DNA of 64,000 nucleotides from Epiperipatus broadwayi (GCA_028023455.1 JAQFVV010006643.1:310001-374000); one strand, 5' to 3'. Shown: positions 10,950-24,842, numbered from the stretch's first letter. Numbers and translations are program-made. The notes: a model not told the origin generated them from the sequence alone.

Positions 10950-11012
10950 CCGGTAGAGCGATATCCCTTGTGGCTAGCTCGGTCACTCTACATCTAGGGT
11001 CTTCAAATGGGT
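10950..11012 (+). repeat. tRNA-like stretch in right arm
   Basis: Mirror copy of the stretch in the left arm, with an A-box-like CGGTAGAGCGA and a downstream GGCTAGCTCGG word. The B box is degenerate, so active pol III transcription is doubtful. Confidence 0.35.
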
Positions 11013-11213
11013 AAGTTAAATGATTATTATAGGAACGTGGTTGCTAAGGAAATGACACATTTTTATCAATATAAAGAATATGAAAACGAAACAAGTTTAA
11101 TATTATGATTAAATATTTATTTAATCCCAAATACCCACCACCGTTTCATACTAATGATGATATAATAAAAAAAAAAATACTAAATAATTAATTATCACAA
11201 ACCCCTATATATA

Positions 11214-12139
11214 TATATACGAGGCATTGAAATCGATAAAATACAATTTATATAAGAAAATAATAAATCCCTAAAGCTATTTACAAGGTTTATAAGTAAT
11301 GGAAGTGGTCTGAGCTCCTTTTACCCAAGTAGAAATAAATTTTACTTTGTGTGATTTGATATACAGATATGAGATTTTCGGTCATACAGGCATACGCTTT
11401 TACTGATGACTTTAAAACCTTTTTATTGATGGCAAATATAATAATAAAAAAAACAACTATGCATATATATTTTTGCACTATGAGATATTTCACTAATTTC
11501 ATATTTTCAACAAGTCTATAGGTTGCATTGGCTCAGATACTATATCGTACTCACCATAAGGTACTGTATCTATTTCCCTTTTGCTATAGATAAATTCCTA
11601 TACATGTATATACGTGCAGCACAATTATACACTTACTATTATTTAAATATAAAGTTATTAGAGTACTTGCTTACAGGGAATCTATAATAGATCAATCCCT
11701 TCTTACACGCATCGTGAGGTGCAGCAGTGACAAAAAAAATAACTTAAAAAGGATATACGGTTAAATACATTTTTAGATATTCAGCATGAGATATCGTATT
11801 TACCGAATATTATAAGCGTATGTACGCATATATATATATGCATATTTATATATGACGAATTTCAGGAATAACAACAAGAGCAAAACGAATAGCAACAAAA
11901 AAAAAAGAATCTCATTGCAACCTTTGTTGAAAATACTAGAATTTGAAATAGAAAAATTGACTTAAAAGATTTACGTAAAAGCTTTATCATTTATGCCCGT
12001 AATAACTGTAAATTCAATATACATATGCGAGAGACAACTCTCTCTTTTTTAAATGATTAATAATAATAATAAAGAAATAATAATATATTTAATCGGAAAT
12101 ATCAAAGTTAATTATCTCAATATTAATAAAACATCTTAA
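11214..12139. other. AT-rich spacer, nothing recognised
   Basis: No coding or repeat structure beyond short TA runs (11828-11840) and an AT-rich ATA/AAT patch near 12058-12090. A small perfect palindromic word GAGAGACAACTCTCTC sits near 12030. Confidence 0.5.
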
Positions 12140-12390
12140 AATAAACTTATGTCTGCGTCTTCATTCTTCTCCTCTGGGCTCTGAGTGGGCTTCAAGTCAA
12201 CTGGCTGTGTAGTGAGGATTTCATCTATTTAGCAAGGCGGCATTTGTCATCATCGTGGGTGGCTGGAACTGGCGTGGTCACATCTTGGTGGCTTGGGACA
12301 GAGAAAGGGCGGTGCGCTGGCTGGTTGTCTACCCCACGGTCATTTTACTGGACTCACTGGTAGATTGCTTCATATTTTCCTCTGTTTGTA
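12140..12390. other. GC-richer island of unknown nature
   Basis: About 230 bases stand out at close to half G+C against a much lower background, with words such as GGGCGGTGCGCTGGCTGG. No ORF spans it on either strand and I recognise no family. It could be a decayed exon, a CpG-containing regulatory fragment, or a piece of an unseen transposon. Confidence 0.4.
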
Positions 12391-13261
12391 TATGATAATA
12401 ATTTTTATCAAATGTTCATTTTCTATCTTGACTAGTTTATTAAATTCTTAAGAAATCAAGAGTTCTTAAAAGAACTATATAATGGATTTCTTAGAAAATG
12501 TCAGCAGCGGTCTAGTCCATAAATTTATCTCTAAGTTGCTAGATGATTGAAAATCTCTGGAGCCAAAGTAGTGAACGACTTGAATGCCAAAAAAAAGAAT
12601 GAATCTCACAGCACTGACTAAACTATATCAATCCCACTAGCCCTCTGAGAAGCATGAATCAGCCAATCCTTTTAATTTATCTTATCATTTAGATTATAAC
12701 ATTCCTTACAATTTCTCCGATTAAATTCTAACATTTTAAGTTTGATATAATGGTTTCCATCTTGAATAACCCAGACCACTTGCTTACAAAATCAATTCAA
12801 AAGAATTTTTAAAAAGATAACAGTTTAATTATAGCATTATCAAACATTTTGCTTTTGATCAGATTTTTGCAAAAGCAATTAACATTCTTAGTTTACAGAA
12901 TAAAATTAGTTTTTAGAAAAGTAATTAAAAAAAAAATGTACAATTACATTGGAACAATTGCTTTTCTCTATTTGAATTTTTCAGAGAAAAGCCAAATACA
13001 TAAAATAACATATCATAAAACATATACAAAAAGGAAATATAAAACAAAAAAATACATGAGTTTACTTTACAATATTTTCTATGTCAATTTCATATTATTT
13101 AAATTGGTGTGTGGGGGTATTTTAATGCTCAGATCCAACTTCCATTATTAATATAGCACATTTATATATTTGTTGTGCCTAATATGTACAAATCTATATA
13201 TGTATCTGCTGTAATATTCTTTACAGCAGATTTTTTGCAAGGCCATTTGATAATGCCTGGC

Positions 13262-13263
<2 letters not shown>
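12391..13263. other. AT-rich spacer, nothing recognised
   Basis: The ORF at 12849-13151 has lysine/tyrosine/isoleucine-rich composition typical of random AT-rich DNA. I see no motif, start context or neighbour to support a gene. Confidence 0.5.

Positions 13264-13306
<43 letters not shown>
13264..13306. repeat. (TA)n microsatellite
   Basis: Uninterrupted TA dinucleotides, followed by GTCTATACTAAATTTTAA. The same tail follows a shorter TA run at about 14050, so this TA tract belongs to the duplicated unit beside it. Confidence 0.9.
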
Positions 13307-13309
<3 letters not shown>

Positions 13310-13635
13310 ATACTAAATTTTAATTCTTAATTTAACATTTTTTCTATTGGTGGAACTTTAATGTTTTTTTCAAATCAGTGATTACAGTGCCTCTACAACC
13401 TTCTTTCTACCTTTTATCACCCAGTAGATGACTTGTGTGATCAAGTGGAAATGTCAGTATATCAATATTTAAAATTTTTTAACACAGATGACCCCACAAA
13501 ATATGTCTTCTATATATATATATATTTATCTTTATTGTTAAAAGAAAGTTTTGCTTTGACAATGGTTTGAAATTGTTAATTATTATTGATATTCGGATTG
13601 TCTAAATGTTGACTGGCTTTTAATTATACATATAT

Positions 13636-14410
13636 AATTATAAGGGACTTGAACACAGTCTTTTAAGTTCCCTACATCTATCCAATCCATTTAATACAAC
13701 TGATACACATGACCACATACTGTGAAAAAGATAAATGATCTCCAGTATATGCTAAATCAGCACTCATCAATTGACACAGATCATTATCTCCCACACATAT
13801 ATAAAATCAATGCTCAGTTTATATTAAGAGACCAAATTCTCAAACTTTAATAGACAAGTTTTAATCTTCTTCACTTTTCAGCCATCCATTTTATTGAAAA
13901 TCTGAGGAAGAAATGCTCAAAGCCTTTGTTGATGCCAATATTAATGTTGTACCCATGTTGATATTAAGTCAATGAGACTCCTTGAACATAAGACCTTAAT
14001 GTGACCATTTAATTGTACAGAAGAGGGAGAATAAAGACTAAATATAATATAATATATATATATATAGTCTATACTAAATTTTAATGTAATTATAAGGGAC
14101 TTGAACTCAGACTTTCAAGCTCCCTACATCTATCCAATCCATCTTATACAACCAATACACATGACCACATACTTGTGAAAAAAATAAATGATTGCCAATA
14201 TACATATTCACACTAAACCAGTACTCATCAGTTGGTCCAGATCATCATCTTCCATACATATATACAATCAATGTTCAGTTTATATTAAGATAGCAAATTC
14301 TCAAACTTTAATAGACAAGCTTCAATCTTCTCCACTTTTCAATTCTCTAGCCATCCATTTCATTGAAAATCCAAGAAGGAAATGCTCAAAGCTCTTGCTA
14401 GGTCCTATGC
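13636..14410 (-). repeat. Two direct copies of a ~320-bp dispersed repeat (SINE-like)
   Basis: 13636-13935 and 14088-14410 share a start TAATTATAAGGGACTTGAAC, a middle ACACATGACCACATACT and an end near GAAATGCTCAAAGC. Reading the minus strand, GAGTTCAAGTCCC resembles a pol III B box, which favours a tRNA-derived SINE with its head at the low-coordinate end. The A box is not clear. Divergence of around 15-20 percent implies age. Confidence 0.6.
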
Positions 14411-14458
14411 ATGAGGGGTCTGATTGACTTAAGATCAACATAAGTATGACAATAATAT

Positions 14459-14770
14459 TGTCATCAACAAGGGCTTTGAGAATTTAATCCTCAGATTTTT
14501 AATGATATGAATGACTGAAGAACTGGAGAGTGAAAAAGATTGAATCTTTTTCATTAAAGATTTGATATCTTGATATAAACTGAGCCTTGATTGTATATAT
14601 GTGTGGGGGATCATGATCTGAATCAATTGATGAATGCTGTTTCAGCACAAAATACATATATTGGAGATCATTTATCTTTTTGACATGTATGTGGTCATGT
14701 GTTTCAGTTATATAAGATGGATTGGATAGATGTAGAGAACTGAAAAGTCTGTATTCAAGCCTTTATGTGA
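14459..14770 (+). repeat. Inverted third copy of the same repeat
   Basis: Reverse complement of the two direct copies: it starts with ATCAACAAGGGCTTTGAG and ends with GTCTGTATTCAAGCCTTTA. With its neighbour at 14088-14410 it could form a long hairpin. The short ORFs at 14188-14427 (+) and 14435-14626 (-) are readings of these repeats, not genes. Confidence 0.6.
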
Positions 14771-15741
14771 TAATGGCAAAAATATCTATAAAAAGATGAT
14801 ACATTTAGCCCAAATTGTAAATATCATAGTAGACTAAGCTCAGAGTTCTTTATTAGTGATATAGGCCAGTAATAACAAGAGCTACAGGAAACAAAATAAT
14901 AATAATAACTAAGTATTATAAATAGATTAATAATCACTAAAAATAAAATTAACTTATCCTTACTATAAAAGCTCTTAATGTTAAAGCATATACCAAGAGT
15001 ATGATTATAAAAAAATTATCTTTCTCATAAGAATTTTTTTTATTACCATTGCCATGATCAGATTCACAGTTTAACATTTTAGATAAAGAATAATCACGTT
15101 CTTAAATCTTATTTATCTGTTTGTGCCACTTTTCTTTTCACAGTAGTTTCTTTTACATAAATATAATTTTTTCTCATCATTGAATTAGAATAGTAAGATC
15201 TCAGGGTTTATTATATATATTCTTAGTATTAAATTTCTTAATCTTTTAGTTTATTTATAAGTTGTTAAGCAAATGAATGATATCCTGGTAAAAAGTATGA
15301 GGAGATATACACTTATTCCTAAGATAATGTCTACCTACTATACAATAATAATAACAATAATAAATTTTAATAGAAAAATATTTTAATTAAAATAGAATGC
15401 ATAGAAACTCCTAATTTAGAGTAATATAATAATCTTCTAGGTTAGCCTTCAAATATCAAGAATTTTATGGCTACTCAGAATACTCTAATCTTCGTAGACA
15501 AATAATTTAATCATTTCAATTAATTATGGTAATCAGCTAATAATCTTAAATAAAGCAGCTAATAGTTTATTATAAGAGCAATATTCTTCAAATTATTGCA
15601 ATGAAATTATAGTGATCAGTACAAATTTTAAGAATATAGATAAATATTTTATTCCTTAGATGCATTCTTAACATTTATAAATTATTACAACTAAGTAATT
15701 TATTATCTTTAATTTATAAAATCCTTGTTTTTTACTTTCTG
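14771..15741. other. AT-rich spacer, nothing recognised
   Basis: No ORF, RNA or clear repeat. Scattered AAT/ATA runs only. Confidence 0.5.
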
Positions 15742-16348
15742 AATTGCGCTTTATGCAAAAAAGTGAAGCTTATTATTAGAAAAGAATTATACGGCTGAGT
15801 GCTTTCAGAGAACTTAAGTCTCCATATTCCTAGCCTACTTTAAGCGAAGTTTAGCAGTAATTTATGCAAAGTTTTCTTTCATACAGACCATTTTCTGGAG
15901 ATTGCAAAGCATGATTCTTTTCATCTTATTGCACAGTTATCATTTGCAATAAAGCATGCCTCCTTAATCTTTCATTTCATATCATTATGTTCTGTGCACA
16001 GAGACCTTGCCATAGTGGGTTTGAGCACATGGGCTGCTGTTTTTTGGTGCTCAAAGAATATGGATTTGTTTTCAGTATTATTTAGAGAATGTAATGATAT
16101 AAAACGAAAGATTAAGGAGGCATGCTTTATTGCAAATGACAACTGAGCAATAAACCGAAAAGAATCATGCTTTGCAATCTTCAGAAAATGGTCTTTATGA
16201 AAAAAAAATTTGCATAAATTTTGCATAAATTACTGCTAAACTTCACTTAAAGTAGGCTATGAATATGGAGACTTAAGTACTCTGAAAGCACTCAGCTGTA
16301 TAATTCTTTTCTAATAATAAGCTTCACTTTTTTGTGTAAAGCGCAATT
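15742..16348. mobile_element. Foldback/MITE-like palindromic element
   Basis: AATTGCGCTTTATGCAAAAA at 15742 is mirrored by a near complement ending at 16348 (TTTTTGTGTAAAGCGCAATT). The arms run about 250 bp each with over 85 percent pairing and enclose a 100-bp loop around 15990-16090. No transposase. The word TATCTTTAATTTAT occurs on both sides (about 15704 and 16356) but not at the exact ends, so it is only a possible target duplication. The minus ORF at 15972-16226 is inside the palindrome and not considered real. Confidence 0.65.
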
Positions 16349-16639
16349 TAAAACTATCTTTAATTTATGTAAATGTACTATAAGTATCTAGAATAAAATA
16401 TAATTGCATCATGAATTGCATAATGTTTAGATTTCTGAATAAATAATATGTGAATAAGATAATATTCAGACTCTAAACAAGACTTAACAACAAAATATAA
16501 CATTTATTTACAATGAGACAATTCAACAATAATTGTTGGAAAATCCACAAAATTTAAATATAATTCTTGTTTTTACTTCATGTTCGAGTGGTAACTTTTG
16601 AATTGTACTTTGCACAAGCCATTGGACATAGTCAAACTA
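16349..16639. other. Short AT-rich spacer
   Basis: No features seen between the foldback element and the LINE. Confidence 0.5.
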
Positions 16640-19600
16640 TAATAGAATGGAACAGTAGCATATATAAATGTCTAGTTAAGGATATACAGAGCTTTAAAAA
16701 ATGGGGAAAAAAATAATGGTTATCGGGGAAATGAATGGGCATATTGAAGAAATTGATGATGTAGGTGGATAATTTTTGGAAAAAAATTGTCAGAGTGAAT
16801 TTGAGCATTGGAAATTTATTAAATATTTATGAGGGACAATACACATAATCTAGAAATAATATATTTCACACAATAGATTATGTATTAGTAGAAAAAGAGG
16901 GAACGAATAATGCATGAAAAATTAAAATGTTTGATAATGAAAAGAGGGTATGTAATAGTGATCATAATGGAATAAAAGATATGGATGGAGAATGAATGAT
17001 AAGAATAAGTTACAAAAATATAAAACAAAAGTTGAAGAAATAATGGAAGAATTAGTTGTGGACAAATATAAGGACTGGTATGGTAAAATAGAAAAAGTGG
17101 CAAATAGGGTTTTAGGTGAGAATATTCAGAAAAATGAGTGAGAGTAAAAATGTAAAAGATATGGGAAAAGTGTGCTATTAAAAACAAAAAAAAGGGGAAG
17201 AAGATGTTAATGTTAAATAGGAAAAGTATTTAAAAAAAGAAGTTGGATAAAATAGATAATTAAAGACAGAGAATAAAATTAAATAGTAAATTGTTGGATG
17301 ATATTAATAAAAGTGAAAGAGATGGGAGTAAAAAATTTGGAAATGTATTAAAAGAAGGATTGTAGAGGATAAAAAAATAGAATTACTAGATGATGAGGAA
17401 TAGGGTATAGCTTGAGAGAAGAATTTAGAGACAATATTAAATAAGTAGTAATGGATATAGAAAAGATGTTAGATGTGAAGGACAGAGTGATAACAAACAT
17501 AAAAGCATATAGTAATGGGAATATTGGGTTTATAGAAATTGAATTGAATGACGCAGGGAAGAAATTGAAAAATGAAATGACAAGAGATTTGGATGGATGA
17601 GCAACATGAATTTAGAAAATAGGGCAAAATTAAGTCTATTTTGATGTTTTAATAAGATAGCATAAAAGATTTTTTGGATAGTTGGAGCAATACAAGAATA
17701 AGATTACTATTTAAAGAAAAGGATAAGGATCAGAAAAAGTTAAGGAATTATAGACCAATAGTAGTAACATCAGTGTTATATAAAGTTTTCACATACATGG
17801 CAGCTGGAGGAGTCACAAAATGGATGGAAGAAAATAATATAGTGGGAGAAATAATGCAAGGAGGTTTTCAATCAGTTAGGCATATAGGAGATAGTTTATT
17901 TGTAATTACACAACTTATAGATATGAATAGGAATACAGATAGATAGCTATGTATGGTTTTTATAGATATAGAGAAGGTATGTTATAGAGTAAATAGAAAT
18001 AAATTATCAGTAAGTTTAGAAATTTGGGAATGGATGAAGCTTTAGTGGATCTTATTAAAAGATTGTATGCAATTAGGGAATATAAAAACAGTTAAAGTTA
18101 AGAATGGGTGGGACTAAGACAAGGATGTCCTATGTCACCTATTTTGTTTTTGTTGTATATAAGAAAGAAAGAAGAGAGCAATAGAAAGACTAGGAAGAGG
18201 GGCAGAGATACTATTAATAGGTGGAACCATGTCAAAAACAGCTTTATTGTCTAATTGTACAGCCATTGGATTATGATTCCTTCTGTGTCTAACATCATCA
18301 ATTATTGCTTTGAATAGAATAGCAGCTTATCTGGTAGATGAATATTTTTTTGCACAGAAAGTAGGGAAGATATGAAAGTTGTGCCAAAGATATGTGCAAG
18401 GGGGAATAAAGAAATGGGGATTAAATTTAGTGAAGAAAAATCCAAAATAATGATGATTAATACTGAGGAAAGATAAGAAAAATATTTTTTATTGGAGGAT
18501 ATAAAGTTAGGCTGTGGTGGTTAGGTATAACTATTTGGAAATTGTCTTAAGTAATCAGAGAAATTGCTTGAATGAATGGGGGAAAAAAATGAAGCAAAGA
18601 AAAGAAAGGAATCACTAAAGAAATTAGCAGTATTTTCATATAATAAATATGATGTAGCTAGAATTGTACTGAAGGGAATGGCAATAGCAAGATTAACATA
18701 TGATAATGATGTGTTATGTATTAATAAAGGGATGTTAAATAACTTAGAAAAAGTACAAAGAGAAATAGACATGCATTAGATGCAGATGTGTGGATGGAAA
18801 AAGAGGCAATTCAAGGAAGAAAGATACAAATAGAAAAATGAAAATGTTCAGTAAATTGTAATTTATGGATACTAAGAGAATATCCAAATAATATTTAATT
18901 GGGTTATGAGTAATGGACAAGTAACAACATGGGCGAGAAAGGTAGTATGGTATACAGAAGATTGGGATAAAAAATTATATCAGTATATTTATACAAAAGA
19001 TGGGGTGATTGTGTTAGGAGAATTGTTGAGTGTTATAGTGGCAAAGAATGGGATAGAAGAATAGATGCATTAATAAAAAATAGGGAGTTGAAGAGATGGA
19101 GAACTAGTGTGGAGAATAAAAAGAGTTTAAATATATATAGAAGTAAACAGAACATTAGGTGTGAGTTAATTTATGATATTAACAAGCAAAGTAGTTTACT
19201 GTTTAAGGCTTGATCAGGATCTTTAGCAACAAAGGAATATACACATAAATGAAAAAATGTGGGTGTTTTAGTCTGCAAGTTGTGTAAGGAGTGCATAGAA
19301 AATATTAGACATCTTTTAATTGAATGTAAATGTCTGCAAGCAGAAAGGGCACAAATAATGAAGTTGTGGAAGAATAAATATAAACAAAGTGATTATACAA
19401 AAAGTGGGTTTTTGGTTTATATGCTGGGTTTGGGAAAATATAAGATGGGTTTAGATATAAAGGCCATGGAGCTGACAAATATTATGTTGTGGAAATGGGA
19501 TGGAGCAGGATAGAGAAGAATATGGAAAAAAACTTAAGAATGGGGAATGGAAAGGGAAAGTAAGGTGGGTAACAGTTTTCTCTGGGCATAATGGCTGAGG

Positions 19601-19650
19601 GATTTCTGATTATGAAAAAGGAGAAGCCACAGTGCATCGCATCAATGTTA
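16640..19650 (+). pseudogene. LINE retrotransposon, endonuclease-RT polyprotein, frame-broken
   Basis: A non-LTR element whose protein would nick DNA and reverse-transcribe from the nick. Domains in order: APE-like endonuclease, with V-I-G-E-M-N-G-H-I near 16716, Y-V-L-V-E-K near 16880 and the catalytic S-D-H-N at about 16957; RT, with N-Y-R-P-I at 17746-17760, F-I-D-I-E-K at 17957 and L-R-Q-G-C-P-M-S-P at about 18114; and a C-terminal C-x2-C ... H-x4-C zinc motif at about 19268-19330. The catalytic F-A-D-D box is missing, replaced by unrelated sequence around 18235-18350. Many stops and frameshifts make it dead. A second, 5'-truncated copy lies at 56164. Clade cannot be assigned by eye; a Jockey/CR1/I-group type is likely. 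Confidence 0.8.
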
Positions 19651-21601
19651 TAAATTCTAATAATGTAGAATGTAAATACATACAAATATTTTTTTTATTT
19701 CATCAGTTAATTATGTAGCACTACAATTGAAATGCTAAATAAATAAGACAGTAATAAGTTACTACCAATGATAATCAAGTGTTATATTTGGTCATAATAT
19801 TTTATTATCTATAATCATGACAAAAACATTAAATTTTATAAATAATATAATCATTCTGTCAGAAAAGGCTAGGTATTTACTTTCTATAATATAGCAATAA
19901 TGCCATAATTTTTTTGCATACATTTTTCATCATGAAAATACTTATATCCCATAAACAATATAATTTTGTGAGAGATATTAAAAAATAAATATTTTATTAT
20001 TTTATATTTTTGTAAGATATTCAGAAGTAAAAGATTAATATTTCATTATTTTTTCGAACTGTATGGGGAGCTTCTCTTGGTGGGTTAGCTTTCAGAGCAT
20101 AGACATCTTGTGAGTATTCATAAAAGTTAATTATTAATAAACCTTTGAGAAAAATATGCTATTTCATGTAGTTTATCTGATTTTGCATATTTTTTAAATA
20201 AAAGTAAAGAACTATTACTGAGTAAAATTTTATAAAAAAATGATAATGAACCTCTTTAAAACACAATGGTCCAATTATGTTAATTTATTAAAATGTAATA
20301 ATCAAAAAGAAAGATGTTACGTATTAGTATTTTAAAAAGCTACTGAAAATTGTATTAGAATTTGTTCACACATGATTTAAATAATAAAACATTTATTTAT
20401 ATGTTGTAAAAATTAAATGTATGAATAGCAAGAATTTTATTAATGCAATATATTTCAAAAATCAAACAACACTACTTGATCAATGGTGACAATTTTCATG
20501 TATTACTTCTTTAATCAACTCCTTTTATTTTAGCATATCAATATTCAGAGTTCTAGTGATTCTGAAATTGCATTATTTATACAAAATTTTTACAAGTCAT
20601 GACTGGACTTTTTCTAAATTGTATCCATAAAATTACTACATAATTTTAGTATTTAATACTGATCATTATATTAAATTAGGATTGGAAAGCCTACTTTTCA
20701 ATGTATTCCCAAACCAAAGCTATGGACTACTTTCCTGAGGCTGTTATATTTTATAAGAGGATTAGATGAAGCCATTAGAATTGTAATAACTATTATCATT
20801 ATTTATTATAGTTCCTTGGCTGTTAAAAAATGTAATACTAGAAGTAGGGCTTTTCAAATGAATGCCAGGATTCTATTTTCCCAGGATCTCAGGGGTAAGG
20901 AATTATCTCATTATCTTTGAATAATACGCCAATATTCCTGGGAATAACTCTAATTCTTATTAAGATTTTTTTCATTTTTTTAAAGATATCAAAAATATTC
21001 ACACTTGAAATTTTAATATATGTATTTGCTCTACTTTTTGGGTTGTAATAATGAATTTTAGTCAAAATTAGAACAATCAATATGTGCCTCAGAGAAAAAA
21101 TTTACCATGCATATTCAAATATAATGAATTGTAGTTCACTGTTATCTATAATTATAAACCATAAACTTTTCAGTATAAACCTACAGTCATAAAACTCATT
21201 TTCCGCTCAGAAAACTTTTTAATACGAATTTGTAAACAAAAATGTTGGACAGTGTTATGAAATTTAACTTTATTAAATTCAAACTCAGGGAATTCCCTTA
21301 TTTGTAGTCATTTGTGGTGACTACATGCACTTTATTTTATTATTATGATTATTACTGCAAGTAATTTAATATAAACAAAAACATAAGTGAATAAAGAAGT
21401 GCTTAAGTAACATTTAAAAATTTTATTCTTAATTCTTAAAGACAAATGTTTATAGTTAGAAATTTTTTTTAAAGAATAAAAAAGATTTTTTAAGCACATT
21501 TTGAAAATTGAATTGTAAATAAGATAAGTTTTTTTTAATTTGGTTAATATTTTAATCTATTTTTTTATTGTTATTAAATAAGATGTTACATTAACACTAT
21601 A
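19651..21601. other. AT-rich spacer, nothing recognised
   Basis: No gene or family seen. The small minus ORF at 20889-21080 has no recognisable motif. Nothing resembles a hAT terminal repeat immediately upstream of the transposase relic. Confidence 0.5.
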
Positions 21602-23510
21602 ATGTCAACTGGAATGGCAGTGTTTTTACACAAGATAAAAAAAATCAGAATCTGTCATTTGCAATAAGTGCCATGCAACTATAATGTGTAAAGGATTTTC
21701 AACAAGTGGACTTCTTCATCATTTAAAAAATATTCATAAAAAAGTGGAAATTGAAGTAAATAAAAAAAGACCAAATGAAGACACAGATTTGGAAGTTACA
21801 AATTTTCAATATAAAACTACATCACTTCTAAAAAAAGATGAATCTATGAAAGAAATTGTTTCAAAATATGCCATCACAAAATCTGAATATATAAGAAAAA
21901 CTTTGTCTGATAAAGACATGATATTACCAAAAAAACCCTTCATATGTTATGAATATGGTAAAAAGCCAATACCATTTGGTCAAGGAAGATATAGTTAAGG
22001 AAATGATCAGGCAAATTATAGGTAACACAAGACTCCCTGATTTGCTGGATGAGAACACCTCTTTAAAAAATTGTCACTATATAAATTTTAAATGTGCATT
22101 CATCAACTAAGTTTTTGAACTTGGATATGATTGGCATATTTGGGACCCTTCTTGCAGAAAAAAATGTTGATATGGTTGAAAATAAATTGTCAACAAGTTT
22201 AATTTATCTACAAAGAAGCATATAATTTCTTGTGTGACTGATGGTACATCAATTATGAAAAAGATTTGGCAGATTATGTAATATAGAGCACCAACTGTTA
22301 TGCACTTGGACTACATTTAGCAGTTACTGATGTTCTGTACAAAAATGGTGATTTATGATGCATGAATCAGTGAATGTTATGAACATGAGTGGAGTTTCTG
22401 CTGAACACCATAGTGAAAATAACAAGTCTGATACTGAAGAGAAAGAGAGTGAGCTCATAACTTCAGTGGATTTTCAGTTAAGTGAAATCAATGATTTATT
22501 TAATGTAACAAACATTGAACTCACTGATGAGCTTGCTCAAGCAATTAAAAAAGTCTGGTAAGAATGTTTCATAAATCACCACTCAAAAATGAAATTCTAC
22601 AAAAATATGCAAAAATTGAGTACAAGACAGAACTCAAGTTGATATTTGATGTAAAAGCAAGGTGTAACAGCCTTCTTACAATGCTGGATCAATTTATTGC
22701 ATTGAAAACTTGTATAATGAAAACTTTGATGGATTTTAATTTGAATAGTTTCAACAATATTGAAAATATTTTTGAGGACAAATATTTAGTATTGAATGCT
22801 GTAATAACAGTGTTGCAAACAATACAAATTGGTATTAAAGACTTGGGTAATTTAATGCAAATCTACTAGAAGCCCAGGATGTATTGGCATTTATTTTTGA
22901 TGATTTGTGCAAAAATAAAAATTTGTTCTCTTCTAGAATGCTGCAATGTGTAAAGCAAGAATTGTGGAGTGACAGGATGCAAATTTAGTTGATCTTATTA
23001 AAATATTTAACCAACCCATCAAATTATAAATATGAATTGGACATAGATTTTATATTATTACTGCCATTAAAACCAATATTAAAAACTACAGTTAAAAATT
23101 ATTTTTTAAACTATTTGTTGCAGATAATGAAACTGGTTCTTTTTCTAATACTGGAGAATTAGATAGATATGATGATGGGCTAAAACCTTATTTCTTGATG
23201 GCAAAGACAAATATCTTGACTATATCTTACTAGTCAATTTATCAGAAATTGGATGCTGCCATTTCAAATGTCATTAGAGTCAATAATCCCGAATATATAT
23301 CATATGACATCAATAATATCTCAAAGAAAATGAGTATTTTTGAGGCAACAGGAAAATGCATGAATAATTTAGAAAAATTATACAATGTACTAATGACCAT
23401 CCCATTGATATCAATTGAATTGGAAAGAGCTTTTACTGCAGACTTTTCATCATGAAAATTCAGTCATCTTTAAGTGATATTGCCATTGACTACTTCAAAT
23501 TAATATAAAT
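21602..23510 (+). pseudogene. Decayed hAT transposase with BED zinc finger
   Basis: The BED finger is clear at 21640-21750: V-I-C-N-K-C-H-A-T-I then S-T-S-G-L-L-H-H-L-K-N-I-H, i.e. C-x2-C followed by H-x4-H. The core keeps N-C-Y-A-L-G-L-H-L-A-V-T-D-V-L-Y near 22285-22335, corresponding to the common hAT C-Y-A-H-G-L-x-L-A-V block. R-C-N-S-L-L-T-M-L follows near 22650, where W of R-W-N-S is replaced by C. The C-terminal dimerisation domain ends in I-P-L-I-S-I-E-L-E-R-A-F at about 23400-23440. At least three frameshifts and several stops separate the pieces (open stretches at 21684-21998, 22355-22561, 22564-22869, 23249-23455). hAT transposases cut and paste DNA with 8-bp duplications; this copy cannot. 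Confidence 0.8.
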
Positions 23511-24695
<1,185 letters not shown>

Positions 24696-24842
24696 GATTT
24701 TGAAAGAACTGATATTAATTTTATAGAATAGAGATATTTCAACTAGAGGCAGTTTACTATTAATTAAATAGTCTTGGTAATTGTCATATGACTTTATTCA
24801 AATATAAAGATATTTTTTTATTATCATCAACAGTATTCTATC

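Larger units (their letters stand above)
9043..11213. mobile_element. Long terminal-inverted-repeat element, ~650-bp arms
   Basis: 9043-9691 is the reverse complement of 10564-11213 at roughly 90 percent or more, with small indels. The outer ends are TATATATAGGGGTTTGTG and its complement; the inner ends are GGTACAGTAAAAC. The arms enclose 872 bp of unique AT-rich sequence (9692-10563) with no transposase. It starts one or two bases after the 3' LTR end and is flanked on the right by more TA repeat, so a TATA-type target duplication cannot be separated from the microsatellite. Non-autonomous TIR or foldback elements have this form; the superfamily is not recognised. Each arm contains a tRNA-like stretch. 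Confidence 0.7.

Noticed and set aside
16885-17187. 100-codon minus ORF
   Set aside because: Antisense of the LINE endonuclease region, hydrophobic by AT composition.
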